A stretch of DNA of 31,868 bases from Akkermansiaceae bacterium UBA3385 (GTDB lineage Bacteria > Verrucomicrobiota > Verrucomicrobiia > Verrucomicrobiales > Akkermansiaceae), in assembly GCA_002358905.1 (NCBI GenBank), contig DEPT01000045.1, positions 1 to 31,868 of the forward strand, in the 5' to 3' direction. This document shows positions 1 to 7,500 of this stretch, piece after piece. How positions within the stretch are numbered: position 1 is the first letter of the stretch; every line of letters starts with the position of its first letter. The notes beneath the pieces are model-generated. The model saw only the letters and a program-made list of their open reading frames with translations, ran no database searches and was not told the origin of the DNA. A program made the position numbers and the translations under genes.

Positions 1-1389
1 ATGACGGTGAAGAACAACATGGAGCTGACCGGTGCCACCCTGACCACCAACGGCAAGGTGACCACCAACAGACTCACGCTGAATGAATCCACCATGACGA
101 TAAAGGGAGCCAAGGCTCAGAACCTGACCGTGAAGCAGGCTCTTACCCTCGGCAGCGGCTCGAACCTGCGTCTGAATGGCAAGCTGAGTGCCGGTTCGCT
201 GACCATCAAGTCCGGCGGCACGCTGACGATGAGCGGAAGCAAGCCGGTGACGCTGAAAGTGAAGGGGGCTCTCACCCTGAACAGCGGCAGCAGCATTATC
301 CTGGATTACGACTTTGTGCAGGGCAAGACCTACAAGGTGCTGACCTTTGGTTCCTACAGTGGCAGCAAGGACTACTACTCCATCTTCGGTGTGGATGCGG
401 ATGACTGCACCATCACGAACACGGGTAAGGCACTGACGCTGACCGTGACGGGCAAGTGGAATCCGCAGACCCAGCAGAAGGCTGTATCGGTCGCTGCAGT
501 TGAAGAACCGGTCATCACAAATGCTCCCAAATCTGCAACCAATCCGGTGGCGGATGCTCTGGTGCAGGCCAACTGGGGTCAGCTGGAAGCCAGCCGTGCC
601 TTTGTGAACGCCATGGCGAACCGCAGCATGGCGGTGCAGCTGGGCAACGGTGAGCGGGCCGTGTGGGCCAGTGCTATCGGTGCCAGCAGCCGCCACAGCA
701 GTGCAGGGGGCCACGCCGGTGCTGATACCAATGTAAGCGGCGGTGCCTTCGGTCTGGAAACGCAGGTGGGCCGCGCCAGCCTCTTCGGCATGGCTCTGGG
801 CAACAGCTGGACACGCGTGAGCGCCCACGGCTTCGGCACCATCGAGCAGGATACCACGCACCTGGGCCTGTATGGCCAGACGAACTGGAGCAGCGGAGTG
901 ACTGCGGACTGGAGCGCCGCCTATGGCCGCAGCGAGTCCGAGTCCATGGGCTGCGATTGGAGCCAGAAGCACCTACAGCTGGATGGACGCGTGAGCTACA
1001 ACCACGAGCTGAACGCCAGCACCGTGCTGAGTCCCTTCGCCGGCCTGCAGTACTACGCCAGCGACTCCGCCACGGTGGATGGCACCAGCACCGGTTCTCT
1101 GCAGAACCTTCGTGCTGAAATCGGCGTGGCTGCCAGCCGCCGCATGGGTAAGTTCGGAGTATTCGGAGAAATCGCTGTACACCAGGACATCGCCCGCAAC
1201 AATCCCGCGGTGGATATGAATGGCACCCGCAGCACGGGCATGAACCCCGGCCGCACCGGTCTCAACTTCACCGTAGGCGCCAGTTACGAACTGAACGACA
1301 AGTGGAGCGTGAATGCGAGTTACACAGGCGAGTTCGTAGAGAACGCCAATGCTCATAGCGCTAATATCGGCGCGACGTATAAGTTCTGA
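1..1389 (+). CDS. Autotransporter C-terminal part (passenger end plus beta-barrel), 5' partial
   Basis: Outer-membrane autotransporter; the window shows the last 462 codons. The frame is open from base 1, so the first ATG may be internal and the real start probably lies upstream. Residues about 1-150 are a low-complexity passenger rich in Thr, Ser, Gly and Leu with repeated strand-like units such as LTIKSGGTLTMSG, typical of beta-helical passengers. A linker of about 150-190 follows, then a barrel domain of about 190-462 with alternating amphipathic strands. The protein ends in YKF, and a C-terminal Phe is the usual outer-membrane assembly signal. By family, the barrel inserts in the outer membrane and exposes the passenger. 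The cargo function cannot be read from this part. Confidence is high for the barrel and low for any substrate or adhesin role. Confidence 0.85.
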   Translation: MTVKNNMELTGATLTTNGKVTTNRLTLNESTMTIKGAKAQNLTVKQALTLGSGSNLRLNGKLSAGSLTIKSGGTLTMSGSKPVTLKVKGALTLNSGSSIILDYDFVQGKTYKVLTFGSYSGSKDYYSIFGVDADDCTITNTGKALTLTVTGKWNPQTQQKAVSVAAVEEPVITNAPKSATNPVADALVQANWGQLEASRAFVNAMANRSMAVQLGNGERAVWASAIGASSRHSSAGGHAGADTNVSGGAFGLETQVGRASLFGMALGNSWTRVSAHGFGTIEQDTTHLGLYGQTNWSSGVTADWSAAYGRSESESMGCDWSQKHLQLDGRVSYNHELNASTVLSPFAGLQYYASDSATVDGTSTGSLQNLRAEIGVAASRRMGKFGVFGEIAVHQDIARNNPAVDMNGTRSTGMNPGRTGLNFTVGASYELNDKWSVNASYTGEFVENANAHSANIGATYKF

Positions 1390-1491
1390 TACATCCTGTA
1401 AAATCGAGCCTTACCCGGTGTGCCTGAGGCATGCCGGGAAGGCAGGTTGCGCACATTCTCGGGAAACTGTTTTCCTGTATGGCTTTTATGC

Positions 1492-1520
1492 TTGCTACGT
1501 CCGTGGAAATATGGCAAGAT
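1492..1520 (+). promoter_or_regulatory. Sigma70-like promoter of the SDR gene
   Basis: TTGCTA at 1492-1497, a 17-nt spacer, then CAAGAT at 1515-1520. The start codon at 1530 is only 9 nt beyond the -10 box, so the transcript would be nearly leaderless. No Shine-Dalgarno sequence is visible. Confidence 0.45.
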
Positions 1521-1529
1521 ACATGAACA

Positions 1530-2339
1530 ATGTACGGGCATGTCATTATAACAGGTGCTTCTTCAGGTTTCGGGATGGCGTTTGCGCGTCGCCTGGTGGG
1601 TGAGTGCGCTCACATGGTGCTGGTAGCTCGCCGCAAGGAGGTGCTCATGGAGCTTTCTGATGAGCTTCGTGCCGCCAACGCAGAGCTGAAGGTAACGGTG
1701 GTGGATTGTGACCTCGCATCGCAGCGTGCCCGTGAACGTCTGATTCAGCTTCTGCAGGAACTTCCTGCGGGGAAGACGCTCCTCATCAACAATGCCGGAT
1801 TGGGAGATTATGGTGAGTATGTGAGCAGTACGCCCAAGCGGAATCACCAGATGCTGCATGTGAATATTCTTGCTGTGGCCGAGTTGACCCGCGCCTTGTT
1901 GCCACGCATGGTGGAGCAGGGGGGGGGGATCATCAATATCGCTTCTCTGGCTGCTGATCTGTTTATTCCGGATTTTGCCATCTACGCTGCATCCAAGGCG
2001 TTTGTTGCGTCATTCTCTGAGGCCATCCGCATGGAGGTGCGTAAAGCTGGTGTCCCCGTGCTGGCTGTATGCCCGGGGCCGGTGCATACCGGTTTTGGCG
2101 ATGTAGCGCGTCGCACGGGATGCTCGAACGGATATTCTTCATTCAAGAAGTGGGTGTACACCTCCATTCCGACTGTGGTGAATGGAGCGCTTGATGCACT
2201 GGCCGCGAATAAGGCCCGGTATTATCCCTCTCGCCGTATTCGTCTGATTGGTTGTCTGCTGCGGAATGTGCCGTTGTGGCTGTTGCGCCTGGTGATGGGA
2301 AGTCGTCCGCGCAAGGTGGAGAAGATTCAGGAACAATAA
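1530..2339 (+). CDS. Short-chain dehydrogenase/reductase (SDR), 269 aa
   Basis: Classical NAD(P)-dependent oxidoreductase; the substrate is unknown. The cofactor motif TGASSGFG is at residues 8-15, an NNAG motif follows in the middle of the domain, and the catalytic triad reads S139, Y152 and K156 (YAASK). The length fits classical SDRs. The C-terminus is basic and hydrophobic, which could let it touch the membrane. The first ATG in frame sits directly before the first beta-strand, so the start is well placed. A run of ten G bases (1919-1928) encodes the Gly triplet just before the catalytic Ser strand and is a possible slippage site. The chitosanase-like gene follows after 15 nt and is probably co-transcribed. 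SDR assignment is firm; physiological role is not inferred. Confidence 0.9.
   Translation: MYGHVIITGASSGFGMAFARRLVGECAHMVLVARRKEVLMELSDELRAANAELKVTVVDCDLASQRARERLIQLLQELPAGKTLLINNAGLGDYGEYVSSTPKRNHQMLHVNILAVAELTRALLPRMVEQGGGIINIASLAADLFIPDFAIYAASKAFVASFSEAIRMEVRKAGVPVLAVCPGPVHTGFGDVARRTGCSNGYSSFKKWVYTSIPTVVNGALDALAANKARYYPSRRIRLIGCLLRNVPLWLLRLVMGSRPRKVEKIQEQ
1919..1928 (+). repeat. G10 homopolymer tract inside the SDR gene
   Basis: Ten consecutive G bases, contributed by the end of a CAG codon and three GGG codons. A change of one base would shift the frame before the catalytic Tyr and Lys. Such tracts are known slippage sites in other bacteria. Confidence 0.9.
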
Positions 2340-2354
2340 AGATTCTCAATCTCA

Positions 2355-3773
2355 ATGAAGCATTTGTTTCATCGAAAAAACAAGATAAAGTTATTCACAT
2401 GGTTTCGCCTGGCGCTGCTGGTGATTCTGTTGCTGGCTGCTGGTTCACTGTACACGCCGTATCCTGCTGAACTGGTCAAGCTGCTGTCTTCGGATGATGC
2501 TCCCGCCAAACCGAAGAAGAAAAAGAAGAAGAAGGTTGTGAAACCGGCACCTGCGGCACCCGCGCCAACACCTGCTCCTGTGGTACAGCCTGCCGAACCC
2601 GAGGAGGAAGACGTGGAAGTGGAACCCTGGAGCCCCCAGGAAGCCTTCAGCATGCCGGCTATTAATCTGCCGCCGTTTCCCCCGGCTCTGCCGGAGCGCG
2701 TGGAACCCGGTCGCTATGACCACATCAGCCAGATGACCCCTGGGCTTAATGTTCTCAGTTCCGTCCAGTTTGAACAGGGGGCAACAGCATCGCAGGACCG
2801 CAAGGCGCTGGCTGCATACCAGGTGCGCGTGGCTTTGAATCTGCGCTTGCCCCAGGCTGCTGATGGCGAAAGTCTGAAGCATGCGAATCCCAAGCTGCCC
2901 GGCCTGTTCAATCGCTATAATGATTTCATGAAGGAGGCTAAGGTTTCCCAGTGGTACCAGGCTCTCTACCTTCACAAGCAGAACCGCGTGCGCAAGGAAT
3001 CTGCTACGCTGGCCCGCTTGCTTGACCGCCATAATTTCTACGATACGGATACCATTCTGGAAATCGCGGCTCCGGAGACCGGCCGCAAGGTGTTGTGGGT
3101 GCAGGCAGATATGGATGTCGTTTCCGATGGTTCCGATGGTGATCGTCTGCCGGATATGCCGGAGAAAGTGAAGAACAGCGATCATTATCAGCCGATGACT
3201 TCTTATCGCTGGCGCAAGTTGGGAACTACACCGAACCCTCTTCTGCCCCATTGGGAAGAGCGCGTGTCCAAGCTCAGCAAGGATAAGAAGGCCAATGCTT
3301 CTGATTTGCAGCACGCACGCAATGTGGTGCATGATTTGAAGAAGTACAGTTTCCTGCTGGCGGAGTATGACTCATTCATAGTGGTGCCTCTGGCATTCAA
3401 GAATGGCGGCAATGACGCCTTCCGTCCACAGTTGGGTGACTACGCCGCCGTGGTGGTGGATGACCGCGTATTCCCGGCCATTGTGGGAGACTTCGGCCCC
3501 CGTTTCAAGGCTGGTGAGGCATCTCTTCGCCTGGCTCGTCTGATAAATCCGAAAGCCACGCCCTTTGCTCGCCCTGTGTCAGATCTCGGTGTGAGTTACA
3601 TTATTTTTCCCGGCTCCAAGGAAGCAGAAAATGGGCCTATCAATTATGAACGGCTCAATACCCGTGTGCAGGAACTGCTCAAGGAAATGGGTGGGCTGAC
3701 CCCCGCTGCTCAATTCCAGCAGGTGGAAGATGCCCTGGCTCCGAAAACCCAACCCAGTGAAACAAAGGCATGA
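2355..3773 (+). CDS. Membrane-anchored GH75-like (fungal-type chitosanase) protein, 472 aa
   Basis: Probable glycan hydrolase anchored in the inner membrane and facing the periplasm. A basic N-terminus and one hydrophobic segment (about residues 16-34) form a signal anchor. A Lys-rich run and a Pro/Ala-rich linker (about 55-80) look like a TonB-type periplasm-spanning spacer. The C-terminal third resembles the GH75 chitosanase core: a DMD motif, then VGDFGP with D379, then GEAS with E388, then a VSYIIFPG strand. The nine-residue spacing between D379 and E388 equals that of the reported catalytic Asp160 and Glu169 of the Fusarium chitosanase. The long middle region is unassigned. The stop overlaps the ruvA start (ATGA), so the two are translationally coupled. 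Substrate could be chitosan or a de-N-acetylated peptidoglycan or mucin glycan; that part is inference. Confidence 0.65.
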   Translation: MKHLFHRKNKIKLFTWFRLALLVILLLAAGSLYTPYPAELVKLLSSDDAPAKPKKKKKKKVVKPAPAAPAPTPAPVVQPAEPEEEDVEVEPWSPQEAFSMPAINLPPFPPALPERVEPGRYDHISQMTPGLNVLSSVQFEQGATASQDRKALAAYQVRVALNLRLPQAADGESLKHANPKLPGLFNRYNDFMKEAKVSQWYQALYLHKQNRVRKESATLARLLDRHNFYDTDTILEIAAPETGRKVLWVQADMDVVSDGSDGDRLPDMPEKVKNSDHYQPMTSYRWRKLGTTPNPLLPHWEERVSKLSKDKKANASDLQHARNVVHDLKKYSFLLAEYDSFIVVPLAFKNGGNDAFRPQLGDYAAVVVDDRVFPAIVGDFGPRFKAGEASLRLARLINPKATPFARPVSDLGVSYIIFPGSKEAENGPINYERLNTRVQELLKEMGGLTPAAQFQQVEDALAPKTQPSETKA

Positions 3774-4363
3774 TAGCTTTTCTTCGAGGAACAGTCGCGG
3801 ATGCCTTGCCCCATTGCCTGGTGGTGGATGTCAATGGGGTGGGCTATGAGGTGACAGTGCCGCTTTCCACGTTTGATCAGCTTAATCCGGTTATCGGGCA
3901 GGGAATCATTCTCAAGATTCACATGCATATCCGGGAGAATGCCCAGGTGCTGTATGGTTTTGCCACTGATGCGGAGCGGGATATTTTCCGCTTGTTGATT
4001 GACCGGGTGAGTGGTATTGGCCCGGCTACGGCTATAGCTATTTTAAGCGGATTGAATATCAATACGTTTAAACAGGCTGTGGTGCAGGGAGATGTGCAGG
4101 CCATTGCCCGGGCCAAGGGCGTGGGTAAACGCACGGCAGAGCGCATCATCCTGGAGCTGAAAGATAAGATTGGTGTGGCTTCCACGTGGGAGGCTCAGCA
4201 ACAAGGTACGACAACCCAGGCTGCTTCGGATGCTGAGCTGGCCATGGTTGCGTTGGGCTTCAAGCAGGCGGAAGCTCGCAAGGCTATCGTGAAGTTGCTC
4301 AAGGAGAATCCGCAGGCCGGTACGGATGAATTGATTCGCGGTGCGCTGCGCCAGTTGAGTTAA
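3770..4363 (+). CDS. ruvA: Holliday junction branch migration complex subunit RuvA, 197 aa
   Basis: RuvA binds the four-way Holliday junction as a tetramer and recruits the RuvB motor for branch migration in recombinational repair. The three domains are visible: an N-terminal OB-fold (MIAFLRGTV onward, about residues 1-63), two helix-hairpin-helix motifs (GIGPATAIAILSG and GVGKRTAERIILELK, about 70-140), and after a flexible Gln/Thr linker the C-terminal RuvB-binding helical domain (about 150-197, DAELAMVALGF). Length is normal for the family. The start codon overlaps the upstream stop by 4 nt. The next gene begins 4 nt after its stop, so it sits in the middle of an operon running from the SDR gene to the phytoene synthase-like gene. 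ruvB and ruvC are not in this window. Confidence 0.97.
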   Translation: MIAFLRGTVADALPHCLVVDVNGVGYEVTVPLSTFDQLNPVIGQGIILKIHMHIRENAQVLYGFATDAERDIFRLLIDRVSGIGPATAIAILSGLNINTFKQAVVQGDVQAIARAKGVGKRTAERIILELKDKIGVASTWEAQQQGTTTQAASDAELAMVALGFKQAEARKAIVKLLKENPQAGTDELIRGALRQLS

Positions 4364-4367
4364 AGGT

Positions 4368-5255
4368 ATGGATTTTGCTTTGCTCAAGGCGGTTTCCCGG
4401 TCATTTTATCTGAGCATGGTCTGGCTTCCTCCGGCTATGCGTCGCGGGATTGCCCTGGGGTATATGCTGGCCCGCGCCACAGATAGTGTGGCTGATACAT
4501 CTGCGGCGGATGCAGAGAAACGAGTTGCTGTGCTGCAGCAGATGGGGCGAGCCATTGCGGGAGAACTCCCGGCAGACGAATTGTCGATTCTGCTACATAA
4601 GCTGCGTGGCGAAATGGCTGATGCCCAGAGCAAGGAGTCCGAAGCAACACTTCTGCGTCGTTTTGATGAATGCCTGGAGCAGCTGGGGCTTGTCAATGAG
4701 GGAGAACGATTGCTGCTGAGAAAGGTCCTCGGTACCATCATAGAGGGACAGCTCTGGGATTTGACCTGTTTTGCCAAGCGTAACAGTGTTGAATCCGATG
4801 ATGAGACCCGGCGTTATACATATATGGTGGCCGGCTGTGTGGGTGAATTCTGGACCAGCCTGGGATTGGAGACCCTTGGGGCAGCGTTCTGCAATCCTGA
4901 ACGCCAGCATATCATGACTCAGGCCGGGATACGCTATGGTCAGGGCTTGCAACTTGTCAATATACTGCGCGATATGGAAGAAGATGCTGCCAGAGGACGC
5001 GCATATTTCTGCTCATCTCCGGAACTTTGGATGAGGCGGGCTGAACGATATCTGAATGACGGTCTGGATTATGCCCGGCGGCTTGGTTCTTTCCGCCTGC
5101 GGTTGACTGCCATGTTGCCCGCACTCCTGGGACTTAAAACCCTGCGGCTGATTGCTCAGCGCGCAGGGGTGGAAAGGGTGAAAATCAGCCGCAAAGCTGT
5201 GTATGTCTCACTGTTGAATGCAGCCTGGCTCAGCGCATGGCGGCGAGCTTCTTAA
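4368..5255 (+). CDS. Squalene/phytoene synthase family protein, 295 aa
   Basis: Head-to-head prenyl transferase that condenses two isoprenyl diphosphates (FPP to presqualene/squalene, or GGPP to phytoene). Both Asp-rich Mg-diphosphate motifs are present: DSVAD at residues 39-43 and the signature NILRDMEED at 198-206. The N-terminal SRSFYLS motif is also typical. Length is normal. It could serve hopanoid, squalene or carotenoid synthesis; no desaturase, cyclase or partner HpnC/HpnE gene is visible here, so the product cannot be decided. The start ATG follows the ruvA stop by 4 nt with a weak purine stretch. Its 3' end overlaps the convergent deformylase gene by 26 nt, so the two may interfere transcriptionally. 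Confidence 0.88.
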   Translation: MDFALLKAVSRSFYLSMVWLPPAMRRGIALGYMLARATDSVADTSAADAEKRVAVLQQMGRAIAGELPADELSILLHKLRGEMADAQSKESEATLLRRFDECLEQLGLVNEGERLLLRKVLGTIIEGQLWDLTCFAKRNSVESDDETRRYTYMVAGCVGEFWTSLGLETLGAAFCNPERQHIMTQAGIRYGQGLQLVNILRDMEEDAARGRAYFCSSPELWMRRAERYLNDGLDYARRLGSFRLRLTAMLPALLGLKTLRLIAQRAGVERVKISRKAVYVSLLNAAWLSAWRRAS

Positions 5256-5787
5256 GCTTCTTGGCCAAGGTAATCTTGGCAGCGGAGGAAACGCGGTCTA
5301 CATAGAGGAAGCCGTCCAGGTGGTCGCACTCATGCTGCAGACAACGGGCCAGCAGACCGCCGCAATCAACTTCAAGCACACTTCCATCCAGCTGGGGCAG
5401 CCGGGCCTTTACGAATTCCGGGCGGGCCACATTGGCACGGAGATTGCGCACGCTCAGGCAGCCTTCGGTGAAGAGATACTGCTTGCCGTAGGGTTCGAGT
5501 TCAGGGTTGATGAACACCAGCGGCATGATACTGCGCATGGGCTTTTCTTCGCCGTTCACCATAATCATTTCCGGCTCGGTGCCTTCTTCTTCCTCCTCAG
5601 GAATATCGATGACAACCAGACGGATATTGAGACCCACCTGCGGGGCTGCCAGACCAATGCCCTCCGTAGCGTACATGGTTTCGAGCATGTTCTCCACAAG
5701 AGTCTTCAGTTCCTCATCGATGTGCTCCACCGGGGCACATACTGCCCGGAGGACGGGGTCGCCGTATTGTCTAACGTTCAGAAGCAT
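5230..5787 (-). CDS. def: Peptide deformylase, 185 aa
   Basis: Removes the N-formyl group from nascent proteins at the ribosome exit. All three family motifs are present: motif 1 GIGLAAPQ (43-50), motif 2 EGCLS (108-112) with metal ligand C110, and motif 3 HECDH (152-156) with both His ligands and catalytic Glu153. An acidic stretch of about residues 63-82 (five Glu in a row) lies between the second and third strands and lengthens the usual loop. Overall length is normal for type I enzymes. The gene is read from its own promoter at 5826-5854 and is not adjacent to fmt here. Its 3' end overlaps the opposite-strand phytoene synthase-like gene by 26 nt. Confidence 0.97.
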   Translation of the reverse strand: MLLNVRQYGDPVLRAVCAPVEHIDEELKTLVENMLETMYATEGIGLAAPQVGLNIRLVVIDIPEEEEEGTEPEMIMVNGEEKPMRSIMPLVFINPELEPYGKQYLFTEGCLSVRNLRANVARPEFVKARLPQLDGSVLEVDCGGLLARCLQHECDHLDGFLYVDRVSSAAKITLAKKLKKLAAMR

Positions 5788-5825
5788 GGTGTATTCCAGA
5801 CTGCGGGGATGCGCGCAGGTGCACT

Positions 5826-5854
5826 ATTCTGCGGGCAGATGCGCTGAATGTCAA
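5826..5854 (-). promoter_or_regulatory. Promoter of def
   Basis: Read on the minus strand: TTGACA (5849-5854), 17-nt spacer, CAGAAT (5826-5831). It predicts a leader of about 30 nt before the ATG at 5787. It is back to back with the promoter at 5878-5906. Confidence 0.6.
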
Positions 5855-5877
5855 GCTCAAACTGACGCCGAATACAC

Positions 5878-5906
5878 TTGCGAAAGATGGATTATTGCGC
5901 TATAGT
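5878..5906 (+). promoter_or_regulatory. Promoter of the GT-C-like membrane protein gene
   Basis: TTGCGA (5878-5883), 17-nt spacer, TATAGT (5901-5906). The ATG at 5915 lies 8 nt after the -10 box, so the mRNA should start at or next to the start codon. Confidence 0.6.
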
Positions 5907-5914
5907 GCCATGAG

Positions 5915-7441
5915 ATGGAAACGCGCTGCTCATCCAGAGAATGCTGGCTGGTGTACCTTCTGGGTGCTCTGGTGGGCTTTGTCGTGATGCGTTTCGGGTT
6001 TGGCCCAGCCAGCGCCAGCATGCATTTGCGCCCGGAGTATGATTTGAATATTTATTACCTGATTGGGCAGGGGTGGTTTCAGGGAGATATTCCTTATCGA
6101 GACCTGACGGACTTGAAGGGGCCCGTGGTTTTTCTGCTTCATGGCATTGGGGCATGTATGACACCCGGCTCATTCCTGGGAGCCTGCCTGGTGGAGTCTC
6201 TTCTGCTTGGCGTGGGGGTGTTGTATGCTTACCGCAGTGTCCGCCTGTTTTTCTCTGTATCTGTGTCGCTTGCTGTACTGGGTATCTACAGTGTTTCCCT
6301 CCTTTATTTTTCTCTGCATCCGGCAGAAATGGTATGGGTGTTGCAGCATGTGGCTGTATTCTACCTGCTCCGCTGGTCTCGGGGTAATGAACTGCCGGGG
6401 CTGCGACAGCAACTGATACTGGGCTTGTCCGCCGGAGTGGTTCTCTTAATCAAGTTCAACTTAGTTGCTTTCTGGCTTCCGTTCTGCCTTTGGGGCGTTC
6501 TTGTGGCCGGTCGTAACTGGTGGCGTGCTTTGTCTGTGCAGCTGGCTGGCGTGTCTATCCCACTGTTACTGGCGGGGTTGTATTTTTACCAGCAATCGGC
6601 GCTGGATGATTTGTGGCGTGAGTATGTGGTACTGGCTTTGCAGTATGGTGGGTGCGCCTGGTCAGAATCAGCCATGACCGTGCGAGGTTGGTTGCTGGCA
6701 TCAGAAATGGTTCCGTTGCATCTTCACCAGAGCATACCGAAGACACTGGCTGCCTGTCTGGGCTGGCTCAGCCTTCTGCCGTGTGTGTTTCTGCCACAAA
6801 TCCTCAAGCCGCGTACGCGGGCGGTTGTCATGGGCGTGCTTGCCGTTGCGTTTGTTCTGCAGCTGTTTGCCAGCTATGGGGGAAGCCGCTGCTTCATCCA
6901 TTATGCTTTTGTGTTTTATCCTTACTGGCTGTTGGGCCTTCTTGTCCTCGCAAACAAGTTGGGAAGAGTCACCATTTGGGCCGGTTCCTGTGCGCTTCCG
7001 GGTGTGCTTTCCTTTGCCGTGGGGCTGCCTCTTGCTGTAAAGTGCTTGAAGCCGGATAACGGCAATGCTGAAATGAACCAGGCTTCCGATGCTCTGGCCA
7101 CGATGGTATCAGGTGCTCATGATGCTGACCTGCTTGTCCTGGATGTTGAGCATGCCTTGCATTTGTACCGTCTTTCCGGGAAACGCCCCGGGAGTCAGCA
7201 TTTCATCCCGGCTATGGTTCCGGGGGGGATGGAGCAGCATCTTGCGGAGCTGGAGACGGAGATTCGCAAAAGGAACCCGCGTTATGTTCTCAGCACCGCA
7301 GCCCGGACATCCAGAGACGCAGAGCTATTGAAACGGATTCCATGCGATTACAGGGCCTGCCGGCATGCCGAGCTGGGGCTGCCTGCATTTCCTTCGCAGG
7401 CGAAACGCCCTGAATTTGTTCTGTACAAAGGTGAGGAATAA
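5915..7441 (+). CDS. Polytopic GT-C-like membrane protein (putative glycosyltransferase), 508 aa
   Basis: Integral membrane protein with about ten hydrophobic segments spread over residues 10-375 and a soluble C-terminal domain of about 130 residues. An acidic site sits after the first transmembrane helix (EYDLN, about residue 40), followed by YRDLTDLKGP. This layout is like the first extracytoplasmic loop of GT-C glycosyltransferases (PMT/ArnT type), where Asp-containing loops bind the lipid-linked sugar donor. The C-terminal part (about 380-508) holds an alpha/beta-looking stretch DADLLVLDVEHALHLY. By analogy it would transfer a sugar from a polyprenyl carrier on the periplasmic face, but donor and acceptor are unknown. 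It stands alone between def and a convergent unknown gene. The glycosyltransferase call is inference; the membrane topology is clear. Confidence 0.55.
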   Translation: METRCSSRECWLVYLLGALVGFVVMRFGFGPASASMHLRPEYDLNIYYLIGQGWFQGDIPYRDLTDLKGPVVFLLHGIGACMTPGSFLGACLVESLLLGVGVLYAYRSVRLFFSVSVSLAVLGIYSVSLLYFSLHPAEMVWVLQHVAVFYLLRWSRGNELPGLRQQLILGLSAGVVLLIKFNLVAFWLPFCLWGVLVAGRNWWRALSVQLAGVSIPLLLAGLYFYQQSALDDLWREYVVLALQYGGCAWSESAMTVRGWLLASEMVPLHLHQSIPKTLAACLGWLSLLPCVFLPQILKPRTRAVVMGVLAVAFVLQLFASYGGSRCFIHYAFVFYPYWLLGLLVLANKLGRVTIWAGSCALPGVLSFAVGLPLAVKCLKPDNGNAEMNQASDALATMVSGAHDADLLVLDVEHALHLYRLSGKRPGSQHFIPAMVPGGMEQHLAELETEIRKRNPRYVLSTAARTSRDAELLKRIPCDYRACRHAELGLPAFPSQAKRPEFVLYKGEE

Positions 7442-7442
7442 A

Positions 7443-7473
7443 AAATCTGCCGGATTTGATATCCGGCAGATTT
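7443..7473. terminator. Perfect 13-bp stem, bidirectional terminator
   Basis: Arms at 7443-7455 and 7461-7473 with a 5-nt loop. It begins right after the stop codon at 7441 and lies between convergent genes. The better U-run is on the minus strand. Confidence 0.8.
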
Positions 7474-7500
7474 GAACTATGAAAAGGGGAGCGATGAATA

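Noticed and set aside
1390..1470. Terminator after the autotransporter
   Set aside because: A hairpin-like sequence near 1414-1438 has mismatches and no U-run, so it was not listed.
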